A stretch of 64,000 nt of DNA from contig CM119264.1 in assembly GCA_051294375.1 (NCBI GenBank), positions 4,303,392 to 4,367,391 on the forward strand, given 5' to 3'. Shown here piece after piece: positions 21,945-33,805 of this stretch (the stretch's first letter is position 1; each line of letters opens with the position of its first letter). The notes below the pieces were generated by a model that saw only the letters and a list, made by a program, of their open reading frames with translations, did not search any database and had not been told where the DNA came from. The position numbers and the translations under genes were made by a program. This stretch comes from Paraspadella gotoi. Lineage: Eukaryota > Chaetognatha.

Positions 21945-22520
21945 AAAGCGGAGAGACGAAGAGAAAAAGATAAATAAGAGTAAGAAAAAAAAGATAAAAT
22001 GAGAAAAAAAGGAGGGAAAAGTCAACTTGAACAAGGGAAGTAGGGAAAAAAAGTAAAAAGGACAAGAAAAAAAAGAAAGAAAAGAAAGAAAAGAAAGAAA
22101 AGAAAAAAAGGAAAAAAAGAAAAAGAAAAGAAAGAAAAGCAGATAAAGACAAAGACATAAATTAAAAAGTGTAAAAGAAGAACAGAAAAATAAAGAGAAA
22201 AAATAATAAAGTAAATTAAAATGTATTAAAATGCGTTTGCATAGTTATTAAAAAATTCTTTTTCGTAGAAGAAAAAAGAGAGGAAAAAATTGAAAGAAAT
22301 ATAATAAAAAAGAAAAAAAATATAGGAAAGTAGATAAAAGTGTGAAAATAAAATGGAAAAAAAGTAAAAGAAAAAAAATCAAGAAAAAGAAAAGAAAAGA
22401 AAAGAGAAGCAAGAAAAAAGAAGAAACAATGAAAAAAAAAGAAAAACAAGAAAAAGAAAATAAAGGAAAAGAAAAGAAAAGAAAAAAAAAAGAGGAAAAA
22501 AAAAGAGAAAAAAAGAAAAG
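21945..22520. repeat. Purine-rich A/G block, part 1
   Basis: Nearly pyrimidine-free plus strand, aaaagaaa type. Open frames (Lys/Glu on plus, Phe/Ser/Leu on minus) are compositional. Confidence 0.85.
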
Positions 22521-22665
22521 AGAGATGGTGCCGGCGCAAACGAGGAAGACAATCTCGCGCGGAATCTGTTCCGGGTTCCGGATGTGAGCGAGGGACGTGA
22601 CCCTCGGCCGTCGACGACCTTTGACCTCCGCACGCGAAAAGAGGAAACGCGTCCCGTGGAACCAT
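22521..22665. promoter_or_regulatory. GC-rich island inside purine desert, with a DR1 motif
   Basis: 145 bp of balanced, CpG-rich sequence between two A/G blocks. On the minus strand 22,615-22,627 reads aggtcaaaggtcg, two nuclear-receptor half-sites spaced by one base (HNF4/RXR-type DR1). It could be a regulatory patch or an exon fragment. No splice sites settle the matter. Confidence 0.3.
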
Positions 22666-22850
22666 AAAAGCGGAGGAAAGGAGGAAAGGAGGAAAGGAAA
22701 GGGAAAAAAGAAAAGGAAGCAACAGAAGGAAACAGGGGAGAGGCAAGGGGGAGAGGAAGGGAGAAAGGGAAAAAAGGAATAAAAGAGAAAATGAAAATAA
22801 GGAAATTATATAAGAAAAAGAGTGAAGAATTAGGACAAAGTACTAAGGAA
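22666..22850. repeat. Purine-rich A/G block, part 2
   Basis: ggaggaaagg-type repeats then aaaaggaa; continuation of the block interrupted by the GC-rich island. Confidence 0.85.
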
Positions 22851-23261
22851 GACAAGACAATAGAAATATAAATAGAAATGATTACACTTGACCCTGGTCT
22901 AATGGGTCCTTTTGTCTAATAATGCTGAAGGGCCAATACTAAAACACGGTATCAGACAGCACTGTGTCCCTTTTTTCTAATGAATCCCACGATCATTGGC
23001 AGTAAACAAATACATTATTCATTATTCAATGTAGTTGAAATTTGTAGTTTTCTACTGTCTATGTCTTTGTTAAAAAGTGGAGAAAACCTAACGGGTTTTA
23101 TTTCATGACATCTAAATAATTTTAAACATAAATCAACAGTTAAACCAAGTAAATTAATAAATACATGGCATTGATAGTACACTAACGCCAGTTTCTGAAA
23201 CATTCATTCAAACTTTTACAACAAAGTTATGAGAAACGGTTTCCTTAAGGGAAATGTGAGT

Positions 23262-23750
23262 TTTTACATAGAAAGAAGGAAAGGAAAAAGATAAAGATAA
23301 GAACTCAAGAAAAATGAAAGACAACGAGAAAAAAATAAAGCGAGGAAGGAAAATAAAACAACGAAAGTGAGAAAGAAGGAAAAATAATTCGAGAGAAGGG
23401 AGGTAGAAAGAGAGATGGAACAGGGAGGAAGAGAGGAACAGAGGAACAGAGGAAGATAGGAAGAGAGGAAGAGAAGAAGAGAGGAAGAGAGAGGGGACAG
23501 AGAGGACAGAGATAAAAAAACCGAGGAGAAAGGAAAAGAAAAAGAATGAGAAAGGAAAAGAAAAAAGGAAGGAAAAAAGCGAAGAGAAGATAGATGAGAA
23601 GAAAAATCGATAGCGATGGAGGAAAAGAAAAGAAAGCGAATGCATCCAAACAGAAAAAAAGAAAGAAAGAAAAGAGGAAAAAATACGGAAGAAAGGAAGT
23701 CAAGATAAGAAAGTGAAAAAAAGGAAAAGAAGTTATAACAAAATATATAC
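23262..23750. repeat. Purine-rich A/G block
   Basis: gaaagaaagg- and gaggaacagagg-type motifs. Three overlapping long minus-strand frames are Ser/Leu/Phe low complexity, not genes. Confidence 0.85.
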
Positions 23751-24134
23751 AAGTCAAACATAAAAACCCCAAAGAATTCTTGCTCGAGTCAACAAGAGGG
23801 AAACTTCACAGTGAAAAAAAGGCTGCATGATCGAAATTCAGACCATTGACGAATTTTATTCATTTTCAAAATAACTCACCCAGTTCGACTCAGTTAGTTG
23901 TAAGTCTGGCGAAAATCATGACTTTTTGTGAAAAGTGTAATTGTGTAAAAGTTTAATTGTCTCTTCGGGGACAATGTGGTGCATATCATGAGATCCAAAA
24001 CTGAACGTCACAAACAAATAGAGAGACAGCGAGTGATAGTGTGCTCCGCCGTATGGACCTTTCACGCATTAAAATCGTGATATTATTGTGAATAATCTTC
24101 ACCTTTTTTCATTGCTGCACACACTTTCATTCCT

Positions 24135-24149
24135 TCCGCTCTCCTCTCT

Positions 24150-24228
<79 letters not shown>

Positions 24229-24378
24229 TCTCTCTTTCTCTTTCTCCTCCACAAAGCAAAGATAATTTGCTGAACGACGCGAAAACAAGCTTTGCCTCGC
24301 GTGTCGGCTTAAACTCTCATTGTTGACACGTTTTTATCACGAAATTTTCTTCTCTCTCTCTCGTCTATACACTACTCT

Positions 24379-24430
<52 letters not shown>

Positions 24431-24446
24431 CTCTCTCTCTCTCTCT
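24135..24446. repeat. Two (CT)n arrays
   Basis: Arrays at 24,143-24,245 and 24,350-24,446 separated by about 100 bp of unique DNA (cgaaaacaagctttgcctcg). Confidence 0.9.
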
Positions 24447-24615
24447 GACTTTGTACAAAGAGGCTCATGTCTTGTGAGAATTGAAACTCCTTTCAATTGA
24501 TTTTTTAATCGGCTATCAAACTATAAAAAGAAATGGACAACAATTGAGTTTAAAAAAATTTAAAAAAATATTATTAAAAAAGAAAGGAAAATTTAATCTT
24601 GACGGAGATGGTGCT

Positions 24616-24618
<3 letters not shown>

Positions 24619-24650
<32 letters not shown>

Positions 24651-24919
24651 NNNNNNNNNNNNNNNNNNNNNNNNNNNNNNNNNNNNNNNNNNNNNNNNNN
24701 NNNNNNNNNNNNNNNNNNNNNNNNNNNNNNNNNNNNNNNNNNNNNNNNNNNNNNNNNNNNNNNNNNNNNNNNNNNNNNNNNNNNNNNNNNNNNNNNNNNN
24801 NNNNNNNNNNNNNNNNNNNNNNNNNNNNNNNNNNNNNNNNNNNNNNNNNNNNNNNNNNNNNNNNNNNNNNNNNNNNNNNNNNNNNNNNNNNNNNNNNNNN
24901 NNNNNNNNNNNNNNNNNNN

Positions 24920-24951
<32 letters not shown>
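24619..24951. repeat. (AG)n array interrupted by a 269-N gap
   Basis: Pure AG on both sides of the Ns (24,651-24,919), so the gap is almost certainly more (AG)n of uncertain length. Confidence 0.9.
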
Positions 24952-24955
<4 letters not shown>

Positions 24956-25325
24956 CCTCGACGCACTGACCCATCTTTCCTTTTGATTTTCTTTCACACA
25001 ATTTTTTTCTTTCATTTCTTTTGATTCTCTTTTCTTTTCTTTTTTTCACATCTCAAGTCTCAACTATTTTCACACTTCGTTTTTTCTTATCTTTTATTTA
25101 ATTCTTTTGGGTTTCGAAAACTAACCACTTTTAATGTTGTTTGTTGGTGTACATAGTCGTGTAGTTTATGAATAATATTTTTAAATTGATTTTAGGCATT
25201 TCAATGAGTTTCTTTTAAAACCTAAAAAAAAAATTTCATAGAAAAAATCTTGTGTAAGACAAAAAGCAACAAAAAAAATCCAAAAATAGCTATCCTTGGA
25301 GACTATAAAACACCTTAGGTTAGAA

Positions 25326-25480
25326 ATTGTTACAACCAATTTTAAAATCATCCGATTCATCCATTCATTCAATATCTTGCTGCTATCTTACCTCATTCCT
25401 AACATCCAGCAAGTTTTCAATCAAGACTCTTTCACGGCCAAGTTTATTATCTACCACAGAACCTGGCTTGCCTTTCAATG
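25326..25480 (-). mobile_element. Dispersed repeat S, copy 2
   Basis: In reverse complement it shares gccaggttctgtgg, aataaac, gagtcttgattgaaaacttg, taagatagc, a ggatga-rich stretch and attggttgtaacaatttc with the other copies. Diverged and lacking the ccttaaaccacca part. Confidence 0.55.
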
Positions 25481-25785
25481 AGATGGGATCTCTCAGGGCT
25501 AAAAAAAAGGTCTCTTAGGGGTCCCCCCTCTACATGATGGGTTTCAGTTTTCCTGGACACCAGGGGGCGAGCATCCTTCCCTACCACTTCTTACCCCTTC
25601 TTTATCGCGCCCTCTTTCAACCCACATTTCACCCCTTCGACCGTCCCTGGCCATAACTTGATCCTGTGAGATGAACATCATTTTTATGCAATCGTAAAAT
25701 TGAGCCGCCGTAAAATTCTTGGGCGACCGAGAAAAGGGCGACTCTCGTAAAAAGGAGAAAAGGAGAGAAGGGGGGGAGGAAGGGG

Positions 25786-26181
25786 NNNNNNNNNNNNNNN
25801 NNNNNNNNNNNNNNNNNNNNNNNNNNNNNNNNNNNNNNNNNNNNNNNNNNNNNNNNNNNNNNNNNNNNNNNNNNNNNNNNNNNNNNNNNNNNNNNNNNNN
25901 NNNNNNNNNNNNNNNNNNNNNNNNNNNNNNNNNNNNNNNNNNNNNNNNNNNNNNNNNNNNNNNNNNNNNNNNNNNNNNNNNNNNNNNNNNNNNNNNNNNN
26001 NNNNNNNNNNNNNNNNNNNNNNNNNNNNNNNNNNNNNNNNNNNNNNNNNNNNNNNNNNNNNNNNNNNNNNNNNNNNNNNNNNNNNNNNNNNNNNNNNNNN
26101 NNNNNNNNNNNNNNNNNNNNNNNNNNNNNNNNNNNNNNNNNNNNNNNNNNNNNNNNNNNNNNNNNNNNNNNNNNNNNNNNN
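25786..26181. other. Assembly gap (396 N)
   Basis: Left edge is a ggagagaaggggggg purine run. Right edge is unique DNA. Confidence 0.95.
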
Positions 26182-26208
26182 CGCTTTCTTTCAATGCCAT
26201 CGGATCAT

Positions 26209-26232
26209 CGAGTCCCTCGTGAGGGGACTCGT
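26209..26232. other. 8-bp stem hairpin
   Basis: cgagtccc and gggactcg arms around tcgtgag. No T run follows and no gene is next to it, so its role is unknown. Confidence 0.5.
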
Positions 26233-26631
26233 TGGAAAATCACTGACCCGCTCGGCCGTCGTGAAAGAGTGAAGACTGAAGAGGCGGTCACGGTCGGCAA
26301 AGAGGGAGACATTTGTGAAGAGGCGCTCAAGGACGGGCAAAAGGAAAATCTTTGTGAAGAGTGAAGAGTTTGCATTGTTTCGGTTGTCCAAAAGAACATT
26401 ATTTGTAAGGAGGCCAGTTATGGATGGGCTTGAGGGTGACCTTTAGGAATCCAACCGATCTACTGACCGACCAAATGCCCGACTCCCAGATCGCCCGACT
26501 GTCTCGTCTATTCTATCTCACGGATTCTCTTTTATTTTTTTTTTCTCTCGCTCTTTCTCTCTCTCCCTCTTTTGTCTTCGATGTGAGTGAAAAGAAAAAC
26601 TTTACAGCCTCAGTTTTCTCCCACTCTCTCT

Positions 26632-26876
26632 NNNNNNNNNNNNNNNNNNNNNNNNNNNNNNNNNNNNNNNNNNNNNNNNNNNNNNNNNNNNNNNNNNNNN
26701 NNNNNNNNNNNNNNNNNNNNNNNNNNNNNNNNNNNNNNNNNNNNNNNNNNNNNNNNNNNNNNNNNNNNNNNNNNNNNNNNNNNNNNNNNNNNNNNNNNNN
26801 NNNNNNNNNNNNNNNNNNNNNNNNNNNNNNNNNNNNNNNNNNNNNNNNNNNNNNNNNNNNNNNNNNNNNNNNNNNN
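26632..26876. other. Assembly gap (245 N) between (CT)n and (TCG)n
   Basis: Left edge ctctctct, right edge ttcgtcgtcgtc. Missing DNA is presumably repeat. Confidence 0.9.
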
Positions 26877-27060
26877 TTCGTCGTCGTCTTCGTCGTCGTT
26901 CTGGCGTCGTCGTAGTCAGCATAAGTTAGCACCGACGTCGCTATTGTAGTTGTTGTCGTCGTTGTCGTCATTAAAAAGTCGTCGTCGTGTTTAACTGGGA
27001 AAATCGTAATCCTGGTTTCAATCTCGCTCATTGTAGTCGTCGTCGTCATCGTCGTCGGCA
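26877..27060. repeat. (TCG)/(TTG) trinucleotide block
   Basis: Interrupted gtcgtcgt stretches after the gap, with several tgtagttgttgtcgtcg variants. Confidence 0.8.
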
Positions 27061-27102
27061 CAGTCTTCGGGGTTAGTTGAAGTTAGACTAATTGACTTTG
27101 TT

Positions 27103-27127
27103 GTCAATTAGTCAATTAGTCAATTAG
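27103..27127. repeat. (GTCAATTA)n octamer
   Basis: Three head-to-tail units. The core GTCAATT is shared with arrays at 34.6-34.8, 43.7 and 47.5 kb. Confidence 0.8.
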
Positions 27128-27304
27128 ATGATCGATGGACTCAATTACATTAATCGCCATAATCGTAATCATCATTATCATCATCATCCTTATACTTCAT
27201 CATCATTAATATTAATTTATTACATCATTGTTTGTCAGACCCAAGACTCGCTTCTGTCAGGCTATATAGGGAATTGCAATCACTCGTTGTCTTTACTGTA
27301 TTTT

Positions 27305-27770
27305 CGTTGTAGTGATCTTCGTTCTTATCTTCATCGTCATCGTCATCGTTGTCGTCATGGTCGTCGTTGTCTTTGTCGTCGTCGTCATCGTCGTCGTCAT
27401 AGTGGTCGTTGTCTTTGTCGTCATAGTCATCATAGTTGTTGTCATAGTCGTCGTCATCGTCATCATTGTCGTCATAGTCGTGGACATCGTTGTCGTCATA
27501 GTCGTCGTTGTCTTTGTCGTCATAGTCGTCGTCATCGTCATCGTTGTCGTCATAGTCGTCGTTGTCTTTGTCGTCATAGTCGTCGTCATCGTCATCGTTG
27601 TCGTCATAGTTGTCGTTGTCTTTGTCATCGTCGTTGTATTTGTCGTCGTAGTCGTCGTCATCGTCATCGTTGTCGTCATAGTCGTCGTTGTCTTTGTCGT
27701 CATAGTCGTCGTCATCGTTGTCATCATAGTCGTCGTTGTCTTTGTCGTCGTCGTCATCGTCGTCGTCCCG
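27305..27770. repeat. 54-bp higher-order TCG/TCA array
   Basis: The marker gttgtctttg recurs at 27,366, 27,408, 27,507, 27,561, 27,615, 27,687 and 27,735. Spacings are 42, 99, 54, 54, 72 and 48 bp, all multiples of three. The array keeps three frames open at once (Val/Ile on one plus frame, Arg/His/Cys on another, Thr/Met on the minus strand), which is why frames of 170-271 codons cross it. I do not regard any as a proven protein. Confidence 0.9.
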
Positions 27771-27929
27771 CGTTGGCGTTTATTTTCGCGCGTTTCTGTC
27801 GCCACGGATTTTTTTATCTTTTCTTTTTTTCCTTTTATCTTTTGTTCCTTTTTTATTTCGCCTCTCGAGTCGCTGATGGGATGTAATAATATCTTATTGT
27901 TGCAGCTTTTCTCGGTTTTTCCTTCTTCC

Positions 27930-27979
27930 NNNNNNNNNNNNNNNNNNNNNNNNNNNNNNNNNNNNNNNNNNNNNNNNNN
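27930..27979. other. Assembly gap (50 N)
   Basis: Between a ttccttcttcc pyrimidine run and unique DNA. Confidence 0.95.
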
Positions 27980-28038
27980 ATTTCGTAATCAGCGACACAA
28001 TTGTTCTCTCTCTGTCCAACGTGTTCTGTCAAGTCTCT

Positions 28039-28040
<2 letters not shown>

Positions 28041-28096
<56 letters not shown>
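28041..28096. repeat. (CT)n microsatellite
   Basis: Pure dinucleotide run of about 55 bp. Confidence 0.95.
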
Positions 28097-28099
<3 letters not shown>

Positions 28100-28103
<4 letters not shown>

Positions 28104-28720
28104 ACTCTCGTCTGCCGCTGCACTTGACCAGGACTGCCTCGAGTTCCACCTTTTGAAATTTTCTTAAATATTCATCTCCAATGATTTTACATCAAATCAT
28201 TCTCCCTTTTTTTCCCTCTCGATCATGCAGCTCCCTCTTTCACCGTCCTGGTAGGTTGTACTGACTGCTTGCCCTTTTGTTATTTCGTTTTTAACCTTTT
28301 TCGTCATTTGAAATCAATTAAAGTTAGGAATTAAAATTGCAAAGGTCGAATTATGCTTCATCTTAAGGTGTATGACGATTACGTCATTTCTAAGTTAAGT
28401 TGAGTCTTTAATAATATCAGTTACAACTTCTGCGTATGTATTCTTTACTGGAATTCATGTCGTTCATTTAAAATTAGTCCTGCAATTGGCTTAATGTCAC
28501 TGTTAGTATAATTTCAATATACTTTTGGGTTATTGTGTTATTGCGTCATCACTATGTCATCATTGGGTCTATGTCACATTTCATTGTCCGGAGAGTCTCC
28601 ACACTTTTCACACTCGGCGATGTAAAAAAACGGTCGCCTTGTCTCGTGATAAAAACCATTTTATGAGATTTTACGAAAAGGGATGGTTATGTGAGTGGGA
28701 AATGTGTGTCTTCCAGTTCG
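28100..28720. other. Unique AT-rich DNA, nothing identified
   Basis: No open frame with recognisable content. Several short tcatca and cattgtca stretches only. Confidence 0.45.
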
Positions 28721-28721
28721 T

Positions 28722-28724
<3 letters not shown>

Positions 28725-28760
<36 letters not shown>

Positions 28761-29070
28761 GAGATGAGAGAGAGAGCAGGATGAGAGGAACGACACGAGA
28801 GATAAGAGGAGAGAGGGGAGCAGAGAGATAGAGAAGTGGGGCACTCAGATTCCAAACGAAGCGAATAGAAACAGAAGCAGAAGATGTACCTCATGAAAAA
28901 CAAATGAAGGTAAAGCAGACGAAGGCCGCATACAGAGATGGGGCAATAGGGAAGAGAGACAAGACGAGAGAGAGGAGAGGAGAGAGAGAGAGAGAGAGAG
29001 AGAGTGAGATGAGAGAGAGAGAGACGAGAGAGTAGATTGAGATGATGAGATGATGAGATGGAGAGAGAGA
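28725..29070. repeat. (AG)n arrays with gatgagat interruptions
   Basis: Pure AG at 28,725-28,760, then gaga/gacgaga-rich DNA and a second array at about 28,972-29,005, ending in gagatgatgagatgatg. Confidence 0.85.
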
Positions 29071-29146
29071 AATTTTTCGCTCGAAGGAAGATGCAAAGAT
29101 TGATCTTGACACCTGCGAAGAAAAATCCCTTTTTTCCGGCGTCGTT

Positions 29147-29268
29147 GGCACCCCTTTGCTTGGCGCCCCTTTGCTTGGCGCCCCTTTGCTTGGCGCCCTT
29201 ATGCCTGGGTCCCTTCTGCTTGGCGCCTCTTTAACTTCGCCTTTTTTCTTGGCGGCCCTCTGCTTGGC
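29147..29268. repeat. 15-bp minisatellite GGCGCCCCTTTGCTT
   Basis: Units start at 29,147, 29,162, 29,177, 29,192, 29,207 and 29,222, with decaying units after that. The first four or five are nearly identical. The 15-bp period keeps frames open but no surrounding gene is visible. Confidence 0.9.
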
Positions 29269-29974
29269 ACTTCCTTGATTGCGCCACGTTCTTCAGCACC
29301 CCTTCCTTTAAGGCTCCTCTAGAAAATCTTTTGTATTTTCTATCCCTGCGGGGTCGCGCGTTCGAGGCGTCGGCCGTCGGATGAACAGATTTTGACAAGG
29401 AGCAAGGATTTCGTAGTATCTTACTCTTGAAGCGTGAAGAAAACGTCGAAACGTCGAAAAATACATTGTGAATTATTTGTATTTTCGTAGCCATAAATCG
29501 AAGGCAAATCAATGAAATGTCGAATAAATGTTTGTAATAAATCCTTGGAATCCGTAAAAACTATGGTTCCGGACGGCCGATCTTTTCTGTAAAAATTATT
29601 CTGATCGAATAACAAGTTTCATGGTCTCTTAACAAAAAGAAGGCTACGAGAAAGCCACTAGAAAGCCGAAAAGATAAGGTCAAATGACTAAAAAAGACTG
29701 GCCGGACGCGAGGTAACAAAATATCTTTCAGCTCCTGTGCATGGCTCCTATTGTATTCCTTTGCTTTTTATTTTCATACAAATTTTAACGAAATCAAATT
29801 AAATGAATTTCTGTTTCATATCGACCTTGAAGGCCAATGAGTGCCATGTCAATTCTACTCTTCGAGGGCGTGTCATGCCATGCCCTGAACCCATGCCTCC
29901 ATGTCAGACGTTGGCGCCAAACTTCAAAGAAGGGCGACGTTCTCTCAACGCCTCATTTCTTTTCGTTAAAATCG

Positions 29975-30007
29975 TTCTTTCTTTCTTTCTTTCTTTCTCT
30001 CTTTCTT

Positions 30008-30038
<31 letters not shown>

Positions 30039-30075
30039 ATCTTTCTTTCTTTTTTTTCTTTCTCTCTATCGTTCT
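29975..30075. repeat. (CTTT)n microsatellite
   Basis: tctttctttctt with occasional ctat units. Mirror composition of the GAAA array at 16.3 kb. Confidence 0.9.
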
Positions 30076-30616
30076 TTCTAATCTTATCGATAAATTCATC
30101 TTTTCCGTGAATGAGCTTTTCACTTCATCTCCATAGTTTCGTTCGACTCTGATCTCACCTTTTTTCCTTCTCTCGTCGTCTCTCCTTTTTATTCTTTTCT
30201 TCTTTCTTTCCTCCTTTCTCCTTTCCACTTCCTTTGTCCTTCCTTCCTTTCACATTTTTTTTCCACCTACCGTTTCTCCTCCTCTTAATTAATATTTAAT
30301 AATTAATATTAATTAATAATATAATGAAATAGTTTTTTCTCTTCTACTTCCTCCGGCTACCCATCGTAGAACATTCGTCTCAGTTATCAAGTTATCACCT
30401 GCCGCCTGGAAAATATCGAGTTCGATCCCCACAGCTACCTAAATATTGAGATCGATCCCCACAGTAACTACTACAGTTCCTAGAATTAAATGCATATAAT
30501 TCTCAGAATTTCGTTACCTGAATTACGGAATTGAACTTGAAAATTCCGACTGCTGTCGCTGCGTCGGCTTGCGGCGGCGGCTGCGAGACCAAAAGCTAAC
30601 AACACTTTTACCTTTC

Positions 30617-30631
30617 CTCTCTCTCTCTCTC

Positions 30632-30706
<75 letters not shown>
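30617..30706. repeat. (CT)n microsatellite
   Basis: About 90 bp, pure over its right two thirds. Confidence 0.95.
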
Positions 30707-30709
<3 letters not shown>

Positions 30710-30719
30710 CCTTCTCCGT

Positions 30720-31725
30720 TTTCTTTTTTATGCGATGCTTTGCCTGACGCGCGGAATGCTACTTAGTTTTTCGTTCCATGGGTACTTTGCTTTTGGGGTC
30801 GCGGATGAAAAAGGCAGCGGGACGCTCGTCTGTTATTCCGCATTATTTTTAGCGCTCACCCGGGAAAGGAAAGGAAAAGTTTTTTTTCTTTCTTTTCGAC
30901 GATTCGGGTTTTTTTTTTTTTTTTTTTTTTTCGTGCGACACGTTTCCTTTGAAATTTATCCTTTTCTACGGCTATTAGTTTTTAGTAATGTCGTTGTAAA
31001 GACAGAGAGAGATGGAGAGAGAGACGGAGAAAGAGAACGATAGAGAGAGAGATGGAGAAAAGGAAGGAGAAAAGAGAGACATTCAAACAGAGTGACTAAC
31101 AAATAAGCAGAGAATTAATTGCAACAATATTAATCAACAAAACAATCAATCAATCAACAAAACAATCATTCAACTAATCAAGCGATAAACTTTTATATAA
31201 TTGTCTAAACACAACGAAAAAAGTTCTCATTGTCGTTGTTGTTGTCGTCGTTGTCGACGTCCACCTCATAGCGACCATCTGGCCATCCCGAGGCCAACAA
31301 CAACAACAACAACAACTCGAACCTGACCCCGAACGTCTGGGCCCCGTGAAGGAGGAGCAGAAGCTGACCCGAATTGCTTGACCCAAACGGGGCGACCCTT
31401 TAGGCGGGGAATGTGGGACGAGATTTGGAAGGTAAGGAATGAGATGGCGGGAAACTTGCTCATTGGAGGGTGAGAATTAACCCGAAAATATGATTGCCCA
31501 GTAGTAAAAGCCTGGTACGGTAATTTTGAATTTTGATTGGCTCATTAATTTTCAGATGCGAAATGAAGAGGAGAAAGAATCTAAGAGCGTCGAATGGCGT
31601 TATTGGCGTCAATGCGCCATTGGCTCGATTGCGCCACGGTCTAACGACGGCATGGGAATATTGGCGTCGACGCTTGGCGTCAAACTTTAGTTGCGAACCC
31701 GAAGAGTTGGTTTTAGGTCGAGCGG
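30720..31725. other. Mixed unique DNA, no gene supported
   Basis: Holds poly-T runs near 30,910, a short (CAA)n at 31,291-31,316 in a 40-codon plus-strand frame reading ...WPSRGQQQQQQQLEP, and ggcgtc-rich DNA at 31,590-31,685. None meets the standard for a gene. Confidence 0.4.
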
Positions 31726-31726
31726 T

Positions 31727-31728
<2 letters not shown>

Positions 31729-31808
<80 letters not shown>
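31729..31808. repeat. (AG)n microsatellite
   Basis: Eighty bases of uninterrupted AG. Confidence 0.97.
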
Positions 31809-31812
<4 letters not shown>

Positions 31813-31994
31813 CAATTTTACGAATGATTTTCACTAGCGAATACTGCGTATTTTTAAAATTATTACATATTATTAATTATTTATAAAGTTAATGTTTTTG
31901 TCGAGAATGAACGAGAAAACATTCACACTCTTGACAAAGGCTAGTACTCGTTCGCTATCATTTTTTTTTACTCTGCCGTTTTTGTTTGTTCTCA

Positions 31995-32050
31995 TCGTCG
32001 TCGTCATCGTCGTCGTCGTCGTCGGCGTCGTCGTCTTGTTGTTGTTGTTT
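31995..32050. repeat. (TCG)n array then (TTG)n
   Basis: catcgtcgtcgtcatcgtcgtcgtcg followed by ttgttgttg. Confidence 0.85.
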
Positions 32051-32059
32051 ATGTCAACT

Positions 32060-33285
32060 GCGTCGTTGTTGACTTTTCCAATTACGTGACTGGTCTCTTG
32101 CTGTTTTCGCTAGTGGAGATTTTAACAGCGGGAAAGTCTAATTGAAAATTTTTTAGAGTATTTTAAGTTTAATTATAGTAAAGTATAAACATGTGTTAAT
32201 ACTTTCTAAATATAATTTTAAAACAAAAATCATTTTTCTTTGGCAATACAGAAACAAAACAAAAACAAGAAAACAGAAAAACCAAATTCGTTGAAACGAA
32301 GTCTTTCGCGCAGAAGCAGCTGATCTCAACTCAATGAAGATATACATAATAGACATAATAGACATATAAGTGGGGAAAGTTCATGTTTACTTTCAACGTC
32401 GACGTCTTTGCAGGACAGCTACAACCAAAGCATTTACTACAACAACAACAACAACAACGACAACGACGTCGATTCCCAAGATTCCGAAGTATGTTTACGT
32501 TTTTATTGCTTCCAACAGGAAAACATTGCATTTCTACACAAAAGATGCGTGGAGATCTTTCGCCGCAAGAAGCTTTCATTTTCATCCGCGTTGCCTTCGA
32601 CATTATTCATTATTTGCTTCAGAATTTTGTAGTTTACTGAGTCTCGCTCATTAAATTTTATTAGCTGCGCATAATTCGCTTCTCCTTAATCTCGAAGCTT
32701 AATTGACTAGTGCCTGGACGTTTTCCGCTTGCTAACTTTGAATTTCATCAATCTAAATAATGTAGATCGAACGTATAAACGATTGGCCTTATGTCGTTTT
32801 CTTCACACTGTTTTTATTGCTGCCCGTTCGAAGTCCATCGTCGTTTTCTTAACGAATCGGCCAGCTCATTCCCATTGCGACGGGAAAGGTGATCTCGAGG
32901 TGACCCATTTAACAGCCTTCCGTATCTTGACATCCAGGCGGATCTTTTGAATTTTGGATATTGTCATGTCGCTAACCGATATTTCATAAATTCAACTAGA
33001 AAATCTCTTTCCTTCTTATACCTTTTAATTTCCCCTTCCACAAACGTTCCAACCTCTACCGCCCCCCTTATTCTCCCCCCCCCGCCCCCCCTTTTCCAAT
33101 TCCATCGGCGAAATTAAAATTATTGCGGTTCGGATTCTCTGCCAACTCAGAAGTTCGTCCCTCGCGTCGCCGCTAGAGGCGCAGAGCGGAAGTGACGCAG
33201 GCGACGTACGGAACGTAAGTGAGGTTGGGCGCACGCCGGCGCCGGATAAACGGACCGAACTCTGCTGGCGTGGGGGACGACGCCG
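32060..33285. other. Unique DNA with one poly-Q frame
   Basis: A plus-strand frame at 32,383-32,640 (85 codons) starts MFTFNVDVFAGQLQ, has a six-Gln run over a CAA array, then a helix-like SPQEAFIFIRVAF segment. The same DNA also opens an Asn-rich frame. No family match, no splice signals judged reliable; probably not a gene. The end of the interval (33,150-33,285) is CpG-rich. Confidence 0.3.
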
Positions 33286-33290
33286 CGCGA

Positions 33291-33328
<38 letters not shown>
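33291..33328. repeat. (CGA)n array
   Basis: About twelve CGA triplets at the edge of a CpG-rich patch. Confidence 0.95.
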
Positions 33329-33805
33329 CTTCTTTAAAAGTCGACCACCCTGATCGACTTTCAACTCTGTACGACTGACCCGTTTGATCTCGGTGACCTG
33401 ATTGACCTCTGCGTCTCTGTCTCTGTCGTCTTTTAACTTTTAAATACTTTGTTTCTACAATAAATAACAATCAAAAAATTAAATGCTCACATAAGTCTAG
33501 TACATGCCTCGTATTTAATCTATGGCGATGATTAGTGCACGGATGTATTACACATTCTACATTCTAAATTTTACAAACAGAGGGATTTTAAATCAAATCT
33601 AAAAGCTAAATATAAATTTAAATCTAATTCCGAATATAAATGTAAATTTAAATCTCGCAACAATTACTCGGTTTCTCGATATATTGCCGCGTATACATTA
33701 CCGGCGAAGCAGCGAAGCAGCGAAGCTCCTCCTTTGGCAAAGGGAAGGATATTTATTGCCTTAAAAGTTAAGTTAAAACCCTTTATATCGAAGCCGGTGC
33801 CCGGA

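Noticed and set aside
27312-28127. 271-codon plus-strand open frame
   Set aside because: Produced by the TCG/TCA array and an N gap; valine and isoleucine only, with no unique protein part.
30400-30440. gagttcgatcccc, a tRNA B-box-like motif
   Set aside because: No A-box, acceptor stem or anticodon arm at the proper distance; at most a SINE remnant.
31255-31380. Short poly-Q frame
   Set aside because: Only about 40 codons between stops with a pure CAA run; no exon boundary or homologous part seen.
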